The notes under the pieces: model-generated
The model's database searches: none
Seen by the model: only the letters and a program-made list of their open reading frames with translations
Told to the model about the DNA's origin: nothing
Assembly: GCA_028753945.1 (NCBI GenBank)
Contig: JAPNXP010000013.1
Location: forward strand, 558,001-622,000
Reading direction: 5' to 3'
Length of the DNA: 64,000 bases
Origin: Hexactinellida sp. DTS-2022
Taxonomy: Eukaryota > Porifera > Hexactinellida
Part shown: positions 11,283 through 20,861 of the stretch, one piece after another
How the letters are laid out: every line of letters begins with the position of its first letter
Position numbering within the stretch: position 1 is the first letter of the stretch
Made by a program: the position numbers and the translations under genes

Positions 11283-11398
11283 CCCTCGGCTGGCTTGGGG
11301 TAAAATGTATAAATAGAAAAACCCCACTTTCACTTTCACTTTCAATTGAAATTCAATTAACTTTCAGTTTCAATTTTACATTCCTAGCCAGACGAGGG
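11283..11398. mobile_element. piggyBac-like MITE (116 bp, TTAA target)
   Basis: CCCTCGGCTGGCT at the left and AGCCAGACGAGGG at the right form inverted ends starting in CCC. TTAA occurs on both sides (11279-11282 and 11399-11402). The paralogous stretch near 34640 has a single TTTAAA at this place. It is non-coding. Confidence 0.75.
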
Positions 11399-11399
11399 T

Positions 11400-11640
11400 T
11401 AATGAGGTTTCTATTCCCCCATCACTTTAATACAATCCGGACAAACAAACACACACACAACAATCGAGATTTAATAATATAGATGTGTATAGCACAGCGT
11501 TTTTTTAAGGTTCAGACCTTGGTGCAACTCAGCGCGGCCTTGGTGTAACTCAACACTGCAGAGGCCGCTGCCGACCCGAATCGTGGTGTAATTCCAAAAA
11601 ATCTTGTTGCAAATTTTACACCAAGATCAGCCTTAACAAA
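11400..11640. repeat. Dispersed 'acaaacacacacac' repeat end
   Basis: 'ccatcactttaatacaatcc' followed by an ACAAAC/ACAC tract and 'cgagatttaataatatag' recurs reversed at 9140-9210. Similar pieces occur at 5520-5580, 29330-29395 and 59840-59890. It is a non-coding terminal segment of a dispersed element. Confidence 0.45.
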
Positions 11641-12200
11641 AACCCTGGTATAGTATGTTTGGAGATATTTTCAGATCTAAAGCCTAAATATGAAAGCGTG
11701 TTTGAGAAAAACTATCACTATGTGAAAGTTACTCTTGTCATTGTGTCAGAATGTAACAAGTAACAATTTCCTTTTGCCAATTTGGTGTGACAGCATTATG
11801 CATATTGCTGGACATTATGTAAATTGTTTGAACATTATGTATATTGCTGGACATAATATATGAAGAGGCCTTTCGGACAGGGATATTCGGACACTTTAAG
11901 TGTGTTTATGAGCATATTCGGCAAAAGTGTCTTTAGTCGGTAATACTTCTCCTTAGGACACACCTTCGTTTTGCCTAGGCAAAACTAGGGATTTCGGACA
12001 CTCCGGGATAAACAAACAAAAGACCCGGCTTTTCGGACAATATCTATCTAAATATATACAGGGGTGGCGGAGGTAGTTTTTTTTAGTGTTCAGGCCTTGA
12101 CTTGACCGGGATAACTAGTGACGTAGGAGTGTTCAGGCCATGGCCTGATCAGAATGACCGCTTCCGCCGGACCTGATATCTGATACTATTGTGAGCTGGT
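11640..12200 (+). repeat. Block Y, direct repeat of 19201-20580
   Basis: 'gtatgtttggagatattttc', the minisatellite, 'aagaggcctttcggacag' and 'ttcaggccttgacttgaccg' occur in the same order at 19201-19440 and 20282-20570. The second copy is split by the 142-bp array and a hairpin cassette. A GC-rich mini-element (12059-12176) runs from CAGGGGTGGCGG to CCGCCGGACCTG. Confidence 0.7.
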
Positions 12201-12239
12201 GTTTTGTATAACTTTGAATTAACTTACTCGAATAGTAGT

Positions 12240-13030
12240 AGCCTTAGCGATTATTGTTAAAAGATTTTGTTAATTTTTCTGATAATTTACTCCCAGATTC
12301 TCCACCATTGCGCGTCGTTTGGTATCGATTTCAACTTTCTACGACCACTGGTTCATATCAAACGTGCTATGCTACAGATTATCACTTAATTTATTTATCA
12401 GGTCAGGCCAGTCGTTATCGTAGTGTGTCGTGCTGGTTGTGCGGTCCGACATGCAACTCTGCTTTCACTCATACCAACATAAGCGAAACGATAACAAGAT
12501 TTTTTGCAATGCGTCGCATAATATTCCAATCACTGCTTTCCTGTATAATAAGTTGCATCTCATGCTCCGGCTGATAATCATGGTCCGACTGATAATTCAG
12601 AGGGCTTGACGTCATAAATTTCCAGCGCTGATCCACAAATTTTAATACAACGTGGACAAAACATTAGTAATGCTGGAATTGTGTTTTTATTGAATCAAAA
12701 CTAATATACGTGTGCAATCATAGGTAACCGACACAGACGATGTTTCTTCGTAAGAAAAAAATTCCAGAGAGGACAAGTTGGCAAATTAAAATTGAACGGT
12801 TAAAATGCAAAATAGTGAACTGTACAATCAGCAATTTATTGAATGAGACGGAGAATCTGACGACAATTATCAAACTTTCAAAATAATCTTAATGGGTGAA
12901 ATTATATATCAATTACTAGAAAAGAAAAAAAATCACATAAATCTTTACGGATCTAATACTTCTTTTTTGTGCCACCTATTAGCATATCTATGCAATTTGT
13001 GTGTTCAATATTGTTCAATATATTAGATAT
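12240..13030 (+). repeat. Dispersed repeat block X (plus orientation)
   Basis: This is the second copy of the block at 2190-2880. An open frame of 106 codons starts at 12254, but the reading is interrupted by stops in the other copies, so I do not call it a gene. Confidence 0.65.
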
Positions 13031-13044
13031 AAATATATATATAT

Positions 13045-13160
13045 ATATAGTCGACTCCGCTTAATAGAGTCACCTCGGGACCAGTTTACTTTGCTACGAT
13101 TAAGCGGAGAAATCTATTAACCGAAAATATTTTAAGCCATGATGTAATTCCTTCCTATAA
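13045..13160. mobile_element. Pogo-like MITE, family A, half copy
   Basis: It starts AGTCGACTCCGCTTAATAGA and runs to 'ttccttcctataaa', then stops. The second terminus is absent. Confidence 0.55.
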
Positions 13161-13865
13161 AATTAAATCCTGCGATTTATGTATATTATTATTTATCAAC
13201 TGAATGTTGCACTATATAATCAAAGTTCGTAAATATCGCTATCATCCTAAAAACATCTCTTTCTGGGTCATTATTGATGGCTTCTGCTAGATTATTGGGT
13301 TCGATAACAAATCCTAGCTTTTTGAAGAGTCCATCGCGACTAATTTTTTGGAATTTCATTGTCTCTTCTATGGTTAATTAATGAGCTAAAAGTATAGCAA
13401 GTATGATAAACGAAAAAGCCAAAATAAAAATCATGGCAAGTAAATATTCAGGAGTGACATGAAAAAATTAAGGAGATAGACAGGTCAATCTCAGGAAGTC
13501 CACATTTCTTGTATTAGCATTCCCAAATAAACTTTGACATGCAAGGTTTCCAAATGTGAAAGAAAAATACGATTCGGTTACTATTTTGACCTATTTGACG
13601 TCACTAAAAGTCAAAATCACATTATTTTAGAATAATAAGGTTAGTAAATAATTTTATTAGATGAAATAAATTAGGTGTGTAAACCAATTGAGGGTAGGAC
13701 AAAATAAAACTAAGGCTACTTAATTTTGACACTGATTTTTTTTAGAACTCTGATTTGAAATATTTTCGAAGTTAAATTTGAAATGGCTATCCACAATATC
13801 CATGGATATGACAAAAACTCGATATCCATCCATGGATATCCATATCCACGGCAAGCCTGTTAAAT
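13161..13865. other. AT-rich stretch without a recognisable gene
   Basis: No intact frame is seen. A minus-strand stretch near 13190-13360 looks weakly coding but is broken by a run of seven T. At 13795-13860 'tccatggata' palindromes precede the foldback end, perhaps the end of another small element. Confidence 0.35.
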
Positions 13866-14036
13866 TACAACAATTTCAGATGGGTCCGCCGCCCCTTAGT
13901 AGACATTTATTTGTTTTCAGTTAAGAACGAACAAACAACATTAAACAATTCTCAAAAAAACTATCACTATATGAAAGTTACTTTGCATATTGCTGGACAT
14001 TATGCATATTTCTGTACATTATGCATATTGCTGGGC

Positions 14037-14285
14037 CAGAGATGGAACCGGTCGGGATTTTCATGACCCGACCCGACCGGTGCAGTTGGAAATTTGACCC
14101 GACCCGACCGGCCGGTCGACCGGTCAATCATAGCTAGCAATAATTTATAAATAATAGAAAACAAATTATGATATTATGATATCGAATAAATCATATAGAG
14201 ATCTCGACCGGCCGGTCAGGGTTCGACCGGTACCCGACCCGACCGGTCGACCGGTGCCGGTCAGACCCGACCGGTTCCGTCTCTG
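14037..14285. mobile_element. hAT-like MITE with ACCGGTCGGG subterminal repeats
   Basis: The element begins CAGAGATGGAACCGGTCGGG and ends CGACCGGTTCCGTCTCTG. An exact 8-bp duplication TGCTGGGC lies at 14029-14036 and 14286-14293, typical of hAT. The interior carries many copies of CCGACCGG/CCGGTCGA in both orientations, resembling clustered transposase-binding sites. The corresponding place in the right arm has no insert. Confidence 0.88.
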
Positions 14286-15003
14286 TGCTGGGCATTATGC
14301 AAATTGTCTGGTTTGGTATGATGGCATTATGCAAATTGCTACGAAAACCAGCATTATGCAAAATGCCTAAAGAGTTTGCAAATTGCTACAAGAACCAGCA
14401 TTATGCATATTGCCAGGGCATTATGCAAAATGCCCAATTTCGCATATTGCTCATAACATAACATATATACTAGAAGATCGCAAGAGCTAATTTTAGACAT
14501 ACAGTGTTATTTTAGGGCAGGCTCGGATATGTTGAAATCTCGAATGGAGTTAGGATTTAACTGTCACATTATAAAAGTGTTTAGTTTCTTGCACACGAGC
14601 TCTTCGATCTCGGTTCGGTTAACTCCTCACTAAACCAATGAGTATAGTATAGTCAGCAAATATTTATCATAATTATATACATCCCTTCCTACGATTTGCA
14701 TACTTCTAATTTGTTCACCTATAATACCCCTTGAAGCTAACTTCTAGGTTGATTTTGAATTTTCATTAATTTGCTTACATTTTTTGTAAACTACAACAAT
14801 AAATTTTGATGTCAAAATTTGTAAATGCGAATTTCGAAATCAGCAAATTTGTTTACATATTCTAACATTTGGAAGTTAGTCTCTACCTCAATTATAAATG
14901 TGTCATCTATTAACTTATCACTTTATACTACCCACTAAACAAACAATGATCAATTATTACAAATTCTACTTGAAATACTTGGGAGTCTTAACCCCTGGCA
15001 GCT

Positions 15004-15516
15004 TTATATACTTTTGTGTAGCAACAAATCACGTCTCACTGAATCAAGAGTCTCCTCCACAGGACGATATCCCAGAGCTAAATAGAACTTGCAGGCTTCT
15101 GTAAGCACGCTAGCGATCTTAACATACACGTGTTTATAGCCTTGCTTCTCAATCGCGGTTTCCAACATATTCATCAATTCATTTCCCAGTCCCTCTCTCC
15201 TGCACTCAGACAGGATATACAACCTGCGTATCTCTACGCCGTCTGTTCCTCTGGTAATCCTATGATACGCAGCTGTTGCTACGACGACACCTTCTTTCTC
15301 CGAGACGAAGAACTCCCCCCTCCCGTCTTTATGGTAGAACTCCTCGACTCGAAGTGCGTCCTCGCCGCCCGCCCCTGGCCTTGTATCCAGCGCTAGCCCA
15401 TAGGGCCGCATGCAGTCCCCTATCAGCTGCACTACTCTCTCTCTGTCTGTAGCCAGCCAGGCTCGCGTCATATAGCCTTTGTAAGCAGACCTGAATTCTG
15501 TGGCGCTACAAGCCAT
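15004..15516 (-). CDS. GNAT-family N-acetyltransferase, left-arm copy
   Basis: The 170-residue protein is uninterrupted and about 88% identical to the right-arm copy (20 differences by eye). It has a GNAT fold signature: the acetyl-CoA pyrophosphate loop RREGLG at residues 106-111, and FYLALGYRPVE near 144-154, where the beta6-beta7 region with its tyrosine is expected. The conserved block DGRGEFFVSEKEG near 64-76 precedes the core strands. The substrate cannot be told. No signal peptide or membrane segment is seen, so a cytosolic enzyme is likely. The ATG opens MACSATEFRSAYKG and matches the partner's start. The coding DNA is clearly more GC-rich than its AT-rich surroundings, suggesting a different origin. 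It may be cargo of the palindromic element; expression is unknown. Confidence 0.82.
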   Translation of the reverse strand: MACSATEFRSAYKGYMTRAWLATDRERVVQLIGDCMRPYGLALDTRPGAGGEDALRVEEFYHKDGRGEFFVSEKEGVVVATAAYHRITRGTDGVEIRRLYILSECRREGLGNELMNMLETAIEKQGYKHVYVKIASVLTEACKFYLALGYRPVEETLDSVRRDLLLHKSI

Positions 15517-16100
15517 TCGTTATACAACTAAAGGTACATTCAAACGTTACGTAAATGGATAACCTATATGTGACACAACTTCCTTTTGACAATAAAAATG
15601 GCAATAAAATTTCCAGAGCCTGGGATGTCTAATTTTCCTAAATTTTGCGTTACGTAACTAACATGTCACGAAAATTTTGGTCACCTTGGAAATTGGTCCG
15701 GAGTCATGATGCCAGCGGTCCCCCCTAAATAATGTCCCTCCCCCCCGGACCTGTGGCCCTAGTGCCAGTCAGCAATTATCCCATATTCTGACAGTGGTGC
15801 TCTGCTCAATTTATATCTATGGGAGCGGTAATATAATTCCAGAAATTTAATAAATTGACAAGTAACTGATTAAGTAATTACTCACAAAATAACAAACTAA
15901 CAGAAATCCATATCTCATTATCTTCCTGAGATTGGGAATTACTAGTTAACTAATTTAATTAACTAAGACAGCTTATAAAAACACTTATAAAGCAGTAGAC
16001 TTTCCGAAACTATGCTATAAATATCACTTTTGTTAGTATGACATACACTTGCTATAATAAGAACGGCACAGCCTATACGTAGCTGTGTAAGAATGATATA
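15517..16100. other. Upstream region of the left-arm GNAT gene
   Basis: It is matched in inverted form by about 16840-17324. Landmarks are 'acgtaacgtttgaatgtac' next to the start codon, 'ccttttgacaataaaaatgg' and a 'gacctgtggccct' GC-rich patch. Since it faces both genes, it may hold their promoters; no TATA-type element can be named with confidence. Confidence 0.4.
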
Positions 16101-16290
16101 CACGGGAGTTTGCTTATTAGCAACTCCCCTATTAGCAATATATATATATTGCTTTATTAGCAACCGATTTTCGGGCCCCAATCGTGATAATACTGTTAAT
16201 TTATTTCCCCTATTAGCAACTTCGCCTATTAGCAACCAGATTTAGTGGCAAACACGGGTTGCTATTAATTAAGCGAAGCGAACTCCACTG
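16101..16290. mobile_element. Pogo-like MITE 'ttagcaac' family (190 bp)
   Basis: TA-flanked ends are CACGGGAGTTTGCTTATTAG and, in reverse complement, CAGTGGAGTTCGCTTCGCTT. The interior repeats 'tattagcaac'. The mirrored place in the right arm (16507-16545) holds only a short remnant with the same CAGTGGAGTTCGCTT end, so the insertion probably predates the inverted duplication. Confidence 0.75.
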
Positions 16291-16339
16291 TACCTTGTCT
16301 TATATATAAGTATAACATCAAAGTGATTTTGTATTTTGT

Positions 16340-16365
16340 TTGTTTGTTTGTTTGTTTGTTTGTTA
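16340..16365 (+). repeat. (GTTT)n microsatellite in the palindrome centre
   Basis: There are about six GTTT units. The following 'gttcagaattgattaaggaa' with 'ctatagacttgaaatttggc' recurs reversed near 32920-32975, so the centre is itself part of a dispersed repeat. Confidence 0.7.
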
Positions 16366-16643
16366 GTTTGTTCAGAATTGATTAAGGAACTGGTAAGAGC
16401 TATAGACTTGAAATTTGGCAGGGGTGTGTGGAATAGTGTATCTAGAAACAAGTTCTATTATCTAAGATAAATATTCACATCTTCCCTCCCTAAAGGTGCA
16501 AAAACCTTAGCTTACAGTGGAGTTCGCTTACTACAGTGGAGTCAGTAGTATACCGTTCTTACACAGCCTACGTAGCTGTGTCGTTCTTATTATAGCAAGT
16601 GTATGTCATACTACATAAGTGCTATTTATAACATAGTTCATGG

Positions 16644-16838
16644 ATACTATATATACGGCTACACATGCCACCAAATCATAAGAAAAAATAAGAGTCCAGT
16701 TTTGGAATTTTTTCCTAAGCTAAACTATGCTTCTTAATTGACATAATTTGCATTGTATATGGGGTAATCAACCATTGCGAATAGGAAGCATAGTTTAGCT
16801 TAGAATAAAATTACACAACTGGACTCTTATTTTTTAAA
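16644..16838. mobile_element. Hairpin MITE in the right arm
   Basis: AAAAAATAAGAGTCCAGTT near 16683 pairs with AACTGGACTCTTATTTTTT ending near 16836. An inner pair is AAGCTAAACTATGCTTC and GAAGCATAGTTTAGCTT. The left arm lacks the sequence between 'aaactatg' and 'gcagtagac', so this is a later insertion. Confidence 0.65.
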
Positions 16839-17324
16839 GTCTACTGCTTTATAAGTGTTTTTATAAGCTGTCTTAGTTAATTAAATTAATAAACTTAATT
16901 AACTAGTAATTCCCAGTCTCAGGAAGATAATGAGATATTGAAGTACTGTTAGTTTTGTTATTTTGTGAGTAATTACTTAATCAGTACTTGTGAATTTATT
17001 AAATTTCTGGAATTACATTACCGCTCACATAGTTATAAATTGAGCAGAGCACCACTGGTCAGGATATGGGATAATTGCTGACTGGCAAAAGGGCCACAGG
17101 TCCGGGGGGACCGCTGGCACTATGACTCCGGAACAATTTCCAAGGTGACAAAATTTTCGTGACATGTTACGCAACGCAAAATTTAGGAAAATTAGACATC
17201 CCAGGCTCCCTATGTCACGCTCTCTGGTAATTTTATTTCCATTTTTATTGTCAAAAGGAAGTTGTGTCACATATAGGTTATCCGTTTTACGTAACGTTTG
17301 AATGTACCCTTAGTTGTATAACGA

Positions 17325-17837
17325 ATGGATTGTAGCGCCACAGAATTCAGGTCTGCTTACAAAGGCTATATGACGCGAGCCTGGCTGGCTACGGACAGAG
17401 AGAGAGTAGTGCAGCTGATAGGGGACTGCATGCGGCCCTATGGGCTAGCGCTGGACACAAGTCCAGGGGGGACCGGCGAGGACGCACTTCGAGTCGAGGA
17501 GTTCTACCATAAAGACGGGAGGGGGGAGTTCTTCGTCTCGGAGAAAGAAGGAGTCATCGTAGCAACAGCTGCGTACCATAGGATTGCCAGAGGAACAGAC
17601 TGCGTAGAGATACGCAGGTTTTATATCGTGCCTGAGTGCAGGAGAGAGGGACTGGGAAAAGAATTGATGAATATGTTGGAAACCGCGATAAAGAAGCAAG
17701 GCTATAAACACGTGTACCTAAAGACCGCAGGCGTGTTTAAAGAAGCCTGCAAGTTCTATTTAGCTCTGGGATATCGTCCTGTGGAGGAGACTCTTGATTC
17801 AGTGAGATGTGATGTGTTGCTACACAAATGTATATAA
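17325..17837 (+). CDS. GNAT-family N-acetyltransferase, right-arm copy
   Basis: This 170-residue frame mirrors the gene at 15004-15516 and begins MDCSATEFRSAYKGYM. The acetyl-CoA loop RREGLG is at 106-111, preceded by the VEIRRFYIVPEC strand (94-105), and LGYRPVE is at 148-154. Only small substitutions distinguish the copies, several conservative. There are no stops or frameshifts, unlike the decayed copies at 1360-1596 and 8671-9184. Its 3' end points outward; about 20 bp after the stop the sequence is the repeat 'gtcaagactcccaagtattt' found after every copy. Substrate unknown. GC content is high compared with flanks, which fits acquisition by transfer or by the element, but this is inference. 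Confidence 0.83.
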   Translation: MDCSATEFRSAYKGYMTRAWLATDRERVVQLIGDCMRPYGLALDTSPGGTGEDALRVEEFYHKDGRGEFFVSEKEGVIVATAAYHRIARGTDCVEIRRFYIVPECRREGLGKELMNMLETAIKKQGYKHVYLKTAGVFKEACKFYLALGYRPVEETLDSVRCDVLLHKCI

Positions 17838-17907
17838 AGCTGTCAGGTGTCAAGACTCCCAAGTATTTCATGTATAAATTTGTAATTATAGATTATTGAT
17901 TGTTTAG

Positions 17908-18353
17908 CATACTTGCCAACAGTCCCGCTTTTTGGCAAAGATTTTGTGAATTGTCCCGCGTCCCGCTTTTAGACACGTTTGTCCCGCTTTTTGTACCCTG
18001 TATTTCATTTTTGTGACAATAACAATAAAATATAAAGATCTGAGCATTGCTTCTTCCAATTAGGTAATAAATCTGTAGAATTGACTAGCTTCCCGTTTTA
18101 TTGACGGGACGTCTCGTTTTATGCAATTGGAGCAAGGTTCCTTCCGCTGAGATAATCAAATTATTTCAATTATTAGGACTATTTTGAACTCTAATTATAG
18201 AATATATAGTATCTGAATTATTATTAATTAGTTATAGTAATACTACTTCACTTATTTATGTACTAATGTTCTTTGTCCCGCCAAACTTCCTTATGTCCCG
18301 CCAAAATTCATTCCTCCGTCCCGCCAAAGGCTTGCTATAGGTTGGAAAGTATG
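17908..18353. mobile_element. MITE with 6-bp target duplication GTTTAG
   Basis: The ends CATACTTGCCAACAGTCCCG and, in reverse complement, CATACTTTCCAACCTATAGC are imperfect inverted repeats. GTTTAG lies directly on both sides (17902-17907 and 18354-18359). The left arm has the intact target. 'gtcccgc' recurs near both ends. The superfamily is not clear from a 6-bp duplication. Confidence 0.75.
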
Positions 18354-19200
18354 GTTTAGTGGGTAGTATAATGTGATAAGTTAATAGATGACGCTTTTAT
18401 AATTGAGGTAGAGACTAACTTCCAAATGTTATAATATGTAAACAAATTTGCTGATTTCGAAATTCGCATTTACAAATTTTGACATCAAAATTTATTGTTG
18501 TTGTTTACAAAAAATGTTAACAAATTAATGAAAATTCAAAATCAACCTAGAAGTTAGCTTCAAGGGGTATTATAGGTGAACAAATTAGAAGTATGCAAAA
18601 TCGTAGGAAGGGATGTATATAATATTGATAAATATTTGCTAACTAATAACTATATACTCATTGGTTGAGTGAGGAGTTAACCGAACCGAGATCGAAGAGC
18701 TCGTGTGCAAGAAACTTAATTAACACTTTTATAATGTGACAGTTAAATCTTAACTCCATTCGAGATTTCAACATATCCGAGCCTGCCCTAAAATAACACT
18801 GTATGCCTAAAATAAGCTCTTGCGATCTATGCGAAATTTGGCATTTTGCATAATTCCCTGGCAATATGCATAATGCTGGTTTTTGTAAAATTTGCATAAT
18901 GCCATCATACCAACCAGACAATTTGCATAATGTCCAACAATATGCATAATGACAAGCAATATGCAAAGTAACTTGCATATAGTGATAGTTTTTTTGAGAA
19001 TTGTATAATGTTGTTTGTTCGTTCTTAACTGAATACAAATAAATGTCTACTAAGGGGCGGACCCATCTGAAATTGTTGTATTTTACTATCCGGCTAATTT
19101 GAATTTATATTAATAATACAGAATATTATAATCAATCCAAGTATACAGTGAATAGTGATAACTTATTATAATTTACAAACTGACCCTTTATATAATATGT

Positions 19201-19500
19201 GTATAGTATGTTTGGAGATATTTTCAGATCTAAAGCCTAAACATTAAAGCGTGTTTGAGAAAAACTATCACTATGTGAAAGTTACTCTTGTCATTGTGTC
19301 AGAATGTAACAAGTAACAATTGCCTTTTGCCAATTTGGTGTGACAGCATTATGCATATTGCTGGACATTATGTAAATTGTTTGAACATTATGTATATTGC
19401 TGGACATAATGCAAATTGTCTGGTTGGTATGATGGCATTATGCAAATTGTCCAACGAAGGAGACATCTTGCAAAATTCCTAAAGAGTTTACAAATTGCTA
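19201..19500 (+). repeat. Block Y, second copy (first part)
   Basis: It repeats 11648-11870 in the same orientation: 'gtatgtttggagatattttc', 'gtcagaatgtaacaagtaac', then minisatellite units of 'gcattatg(c/t)a..ttgctgga'. Confidence 0.7.
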
Positions 19501-19507
19501 CAAGAAC

Positions 19508-20153
19508 CTTTATAAATTTCTCATATTAATATTTGTTGTTGTTGTTTACACAAAATAGGTAAACAAATTAATGAAAATTCAAAATCAACCTAGAAGTTAG
19601 CTTCCAACGGGTATTATAGGTAAACAAGCATGCCGAACACGAATTTCGCGTTTAGAAATTTCTCATATTAATATTTGTTGTTGTTGTTTACACAAATAGG
19701 TAAACAAATTAATGAAAATTCAAAATCAACCTAGAAGTTAGCTTTCAACGGGTATTACTGGTAAACAAGTATGCTGAACACGAATTTCGCATTTAGAAAT
19801 TTCTATTATTAATATTTGTTGTTGTTGTTGACACATAATAGGTAAACAAATTAATGAAAATTCAAAATCAACCTAGAAGTTAGCTTTCAACGAGTATTAT
19901 AGGTGAACACGCATGCCGAACACGAATTTCGCGTTTATAAATTTCTCATATTAATATTTGTTGTTGCTGTTTACACAAATAGGTAAACAAATTAATGAAA
20001 ATTCAAAATCAACCTAGAAGTTAGCTTTCAACGAGTATTATAGGGAAACAAGTATGCCGAACACGAATTTCGCGTTTATAAATTTCTCATATTAATATTT
20101 GTTGTTGTTGTTTACACAAAATAGGTAAACAAATTAATGAAAATTCAAAATCT
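19508..20153 (-). repeat. 142-bp tandem array, minus orientation (~4.5 units)
   Basis: Units begin about 19510, 19652, 19794, 19934 and 20074 and contain 'aatatttgttgttgttgtt', 'aggtaaacaaattaatgaaa' and 'cctagaagttagctt'. The array is the inverted partner of 10190-11230. Confidence 0.85.
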
Positions 20154-20160
20154 TAACGTC

Positions 20161-20269
20161 CCTTTCTACCATTTCCATGGTAGAAAGTGTGAGTAAGGCC
20201 GCACAGCGGCCGTTAACTTGAGGTGCGTAGCACCGATCTGTCGCAAAGCGACCGAGACCGAAGGGCTCG
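20161..20269 (-). repeat. Triloop hairpin cassette, copy 2
   Basis: Read on the minus strand it gives GTCGC-TTT-GCGAC, GGTGC-TAC-GCACC and GGCCGC-TGT-GCGGCC between 'cgagcccttcggtctcg' and 'cttactc'. At its far end an additional stem CTTTCTACC/GGTAGAAAG (20162-20187) is present. Confidence 0.75.
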
Positions 20270-20281
20270 TTATATATATAT

Positions 20282-20570
20282 ATATATAAAGAGGCCTTTC
20301 GGACAGTGATATTCGGACACTTTAAGTGTGTTTATGAGCATATTCGGAAAAAGTGTCCTTAGTCGGCAATACAAAACTAGGGATTTCGGACACTCCGGGA
20401 TAAACAAACCTAGATCCGGGTTTTCGGACAATATCTATTTATATATACACAGGGCCGGCGGAAGCAGTTTTAAAGTGTTCAGGCCTTGACTTGACCGGGA
20501 TAACTAGTGACTTAGGAGTGTTCAGTTCATGGCCTGATCAGTATGACCGCTTCCGCCGGGCTGATATCTG
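20282..20570 (+). repeat. Block Y, second copy (second part)
   Basis: It repeats 11866-12190: 'gaggcctttcggacag', 'tcggacactttaagtgtg', then the GC-rich mini-element 20452-20566 running from CAGGGCCGGCGGAAGC to GCTTCCGCCGGGCTG. Confidence 0.7.
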
Positions 20571-20861
20571 ATACTGTTGTGTAGCTGGGGATACAGACAA
20601 TTCGTGACAAATACAAATATGAATGCCTAGAAATTAACTTGTGTGAAATTTATATTGTGTATTAATTTGTTTACTAATATCGTATCAAAGTGTTGCCATT
20701 GTGTCTATTCAAAATTGGAGGTGACAAACTGGAACAATTATAAAGTTTCGATACCTAGCAGAATGTACTAGTGAAGGAGACCAACAACACTTGCCTAATA
20801 TAAATTCAACCATAGTGCCATCTGATCATACACTACTGATTTTATAATTTATAAAAATCTT

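Larger units (their letters stand above)
13866..19080. repeat. Large palindrome: GNAT-bearing foldback-like element (~5.2 kb)
   Basis: The left arm (13866-16292) and right arm (about 16511-19080) are inverted copies around a ~220-bp centre. From outside in, each arm holds the 'ctactaaggggcggacccat' end, the minisatellite, the 'agatcgcaagagc' block, a collapsed hairpin cassette and one 142-bp unit. It then holds a complete GNAT gene with its 3' end outward and about 0.8 kb of upstream DNA. The arms differ by small changes and by private insertions (14037-14285 left; 16644-16838 and 17908-18353 right), so the duplication is not recent. Long inverted arms with internal tandem repeats recall Drosophila FB foldback elements; that comparison is an inference. 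Confidence 0.8.

Noticed and set aside
12254..12574. 106-codon frame in block X as a gene
   Set aside because: The equivalent frames in the other block X copies contain stops and shifts.
13191..13361. Small minus-strand gene
   Set aside because: A run of seven T breaks the frame after about 14 codons; the apparent longer reading needs a frameshift.
15004..17837. Bacterial contamination as source of the GNAT genes
   Set aside because: The genes are embedded in the same repeats as the surrounding eukaryotic DNA, with fragments at several sites of the window.
19508..20153. Tandem arrays as a CRISPR
   Set aside because: Units are 142 bp and homogeneous throughout, with no unique spacers; the window is eukaryotic.
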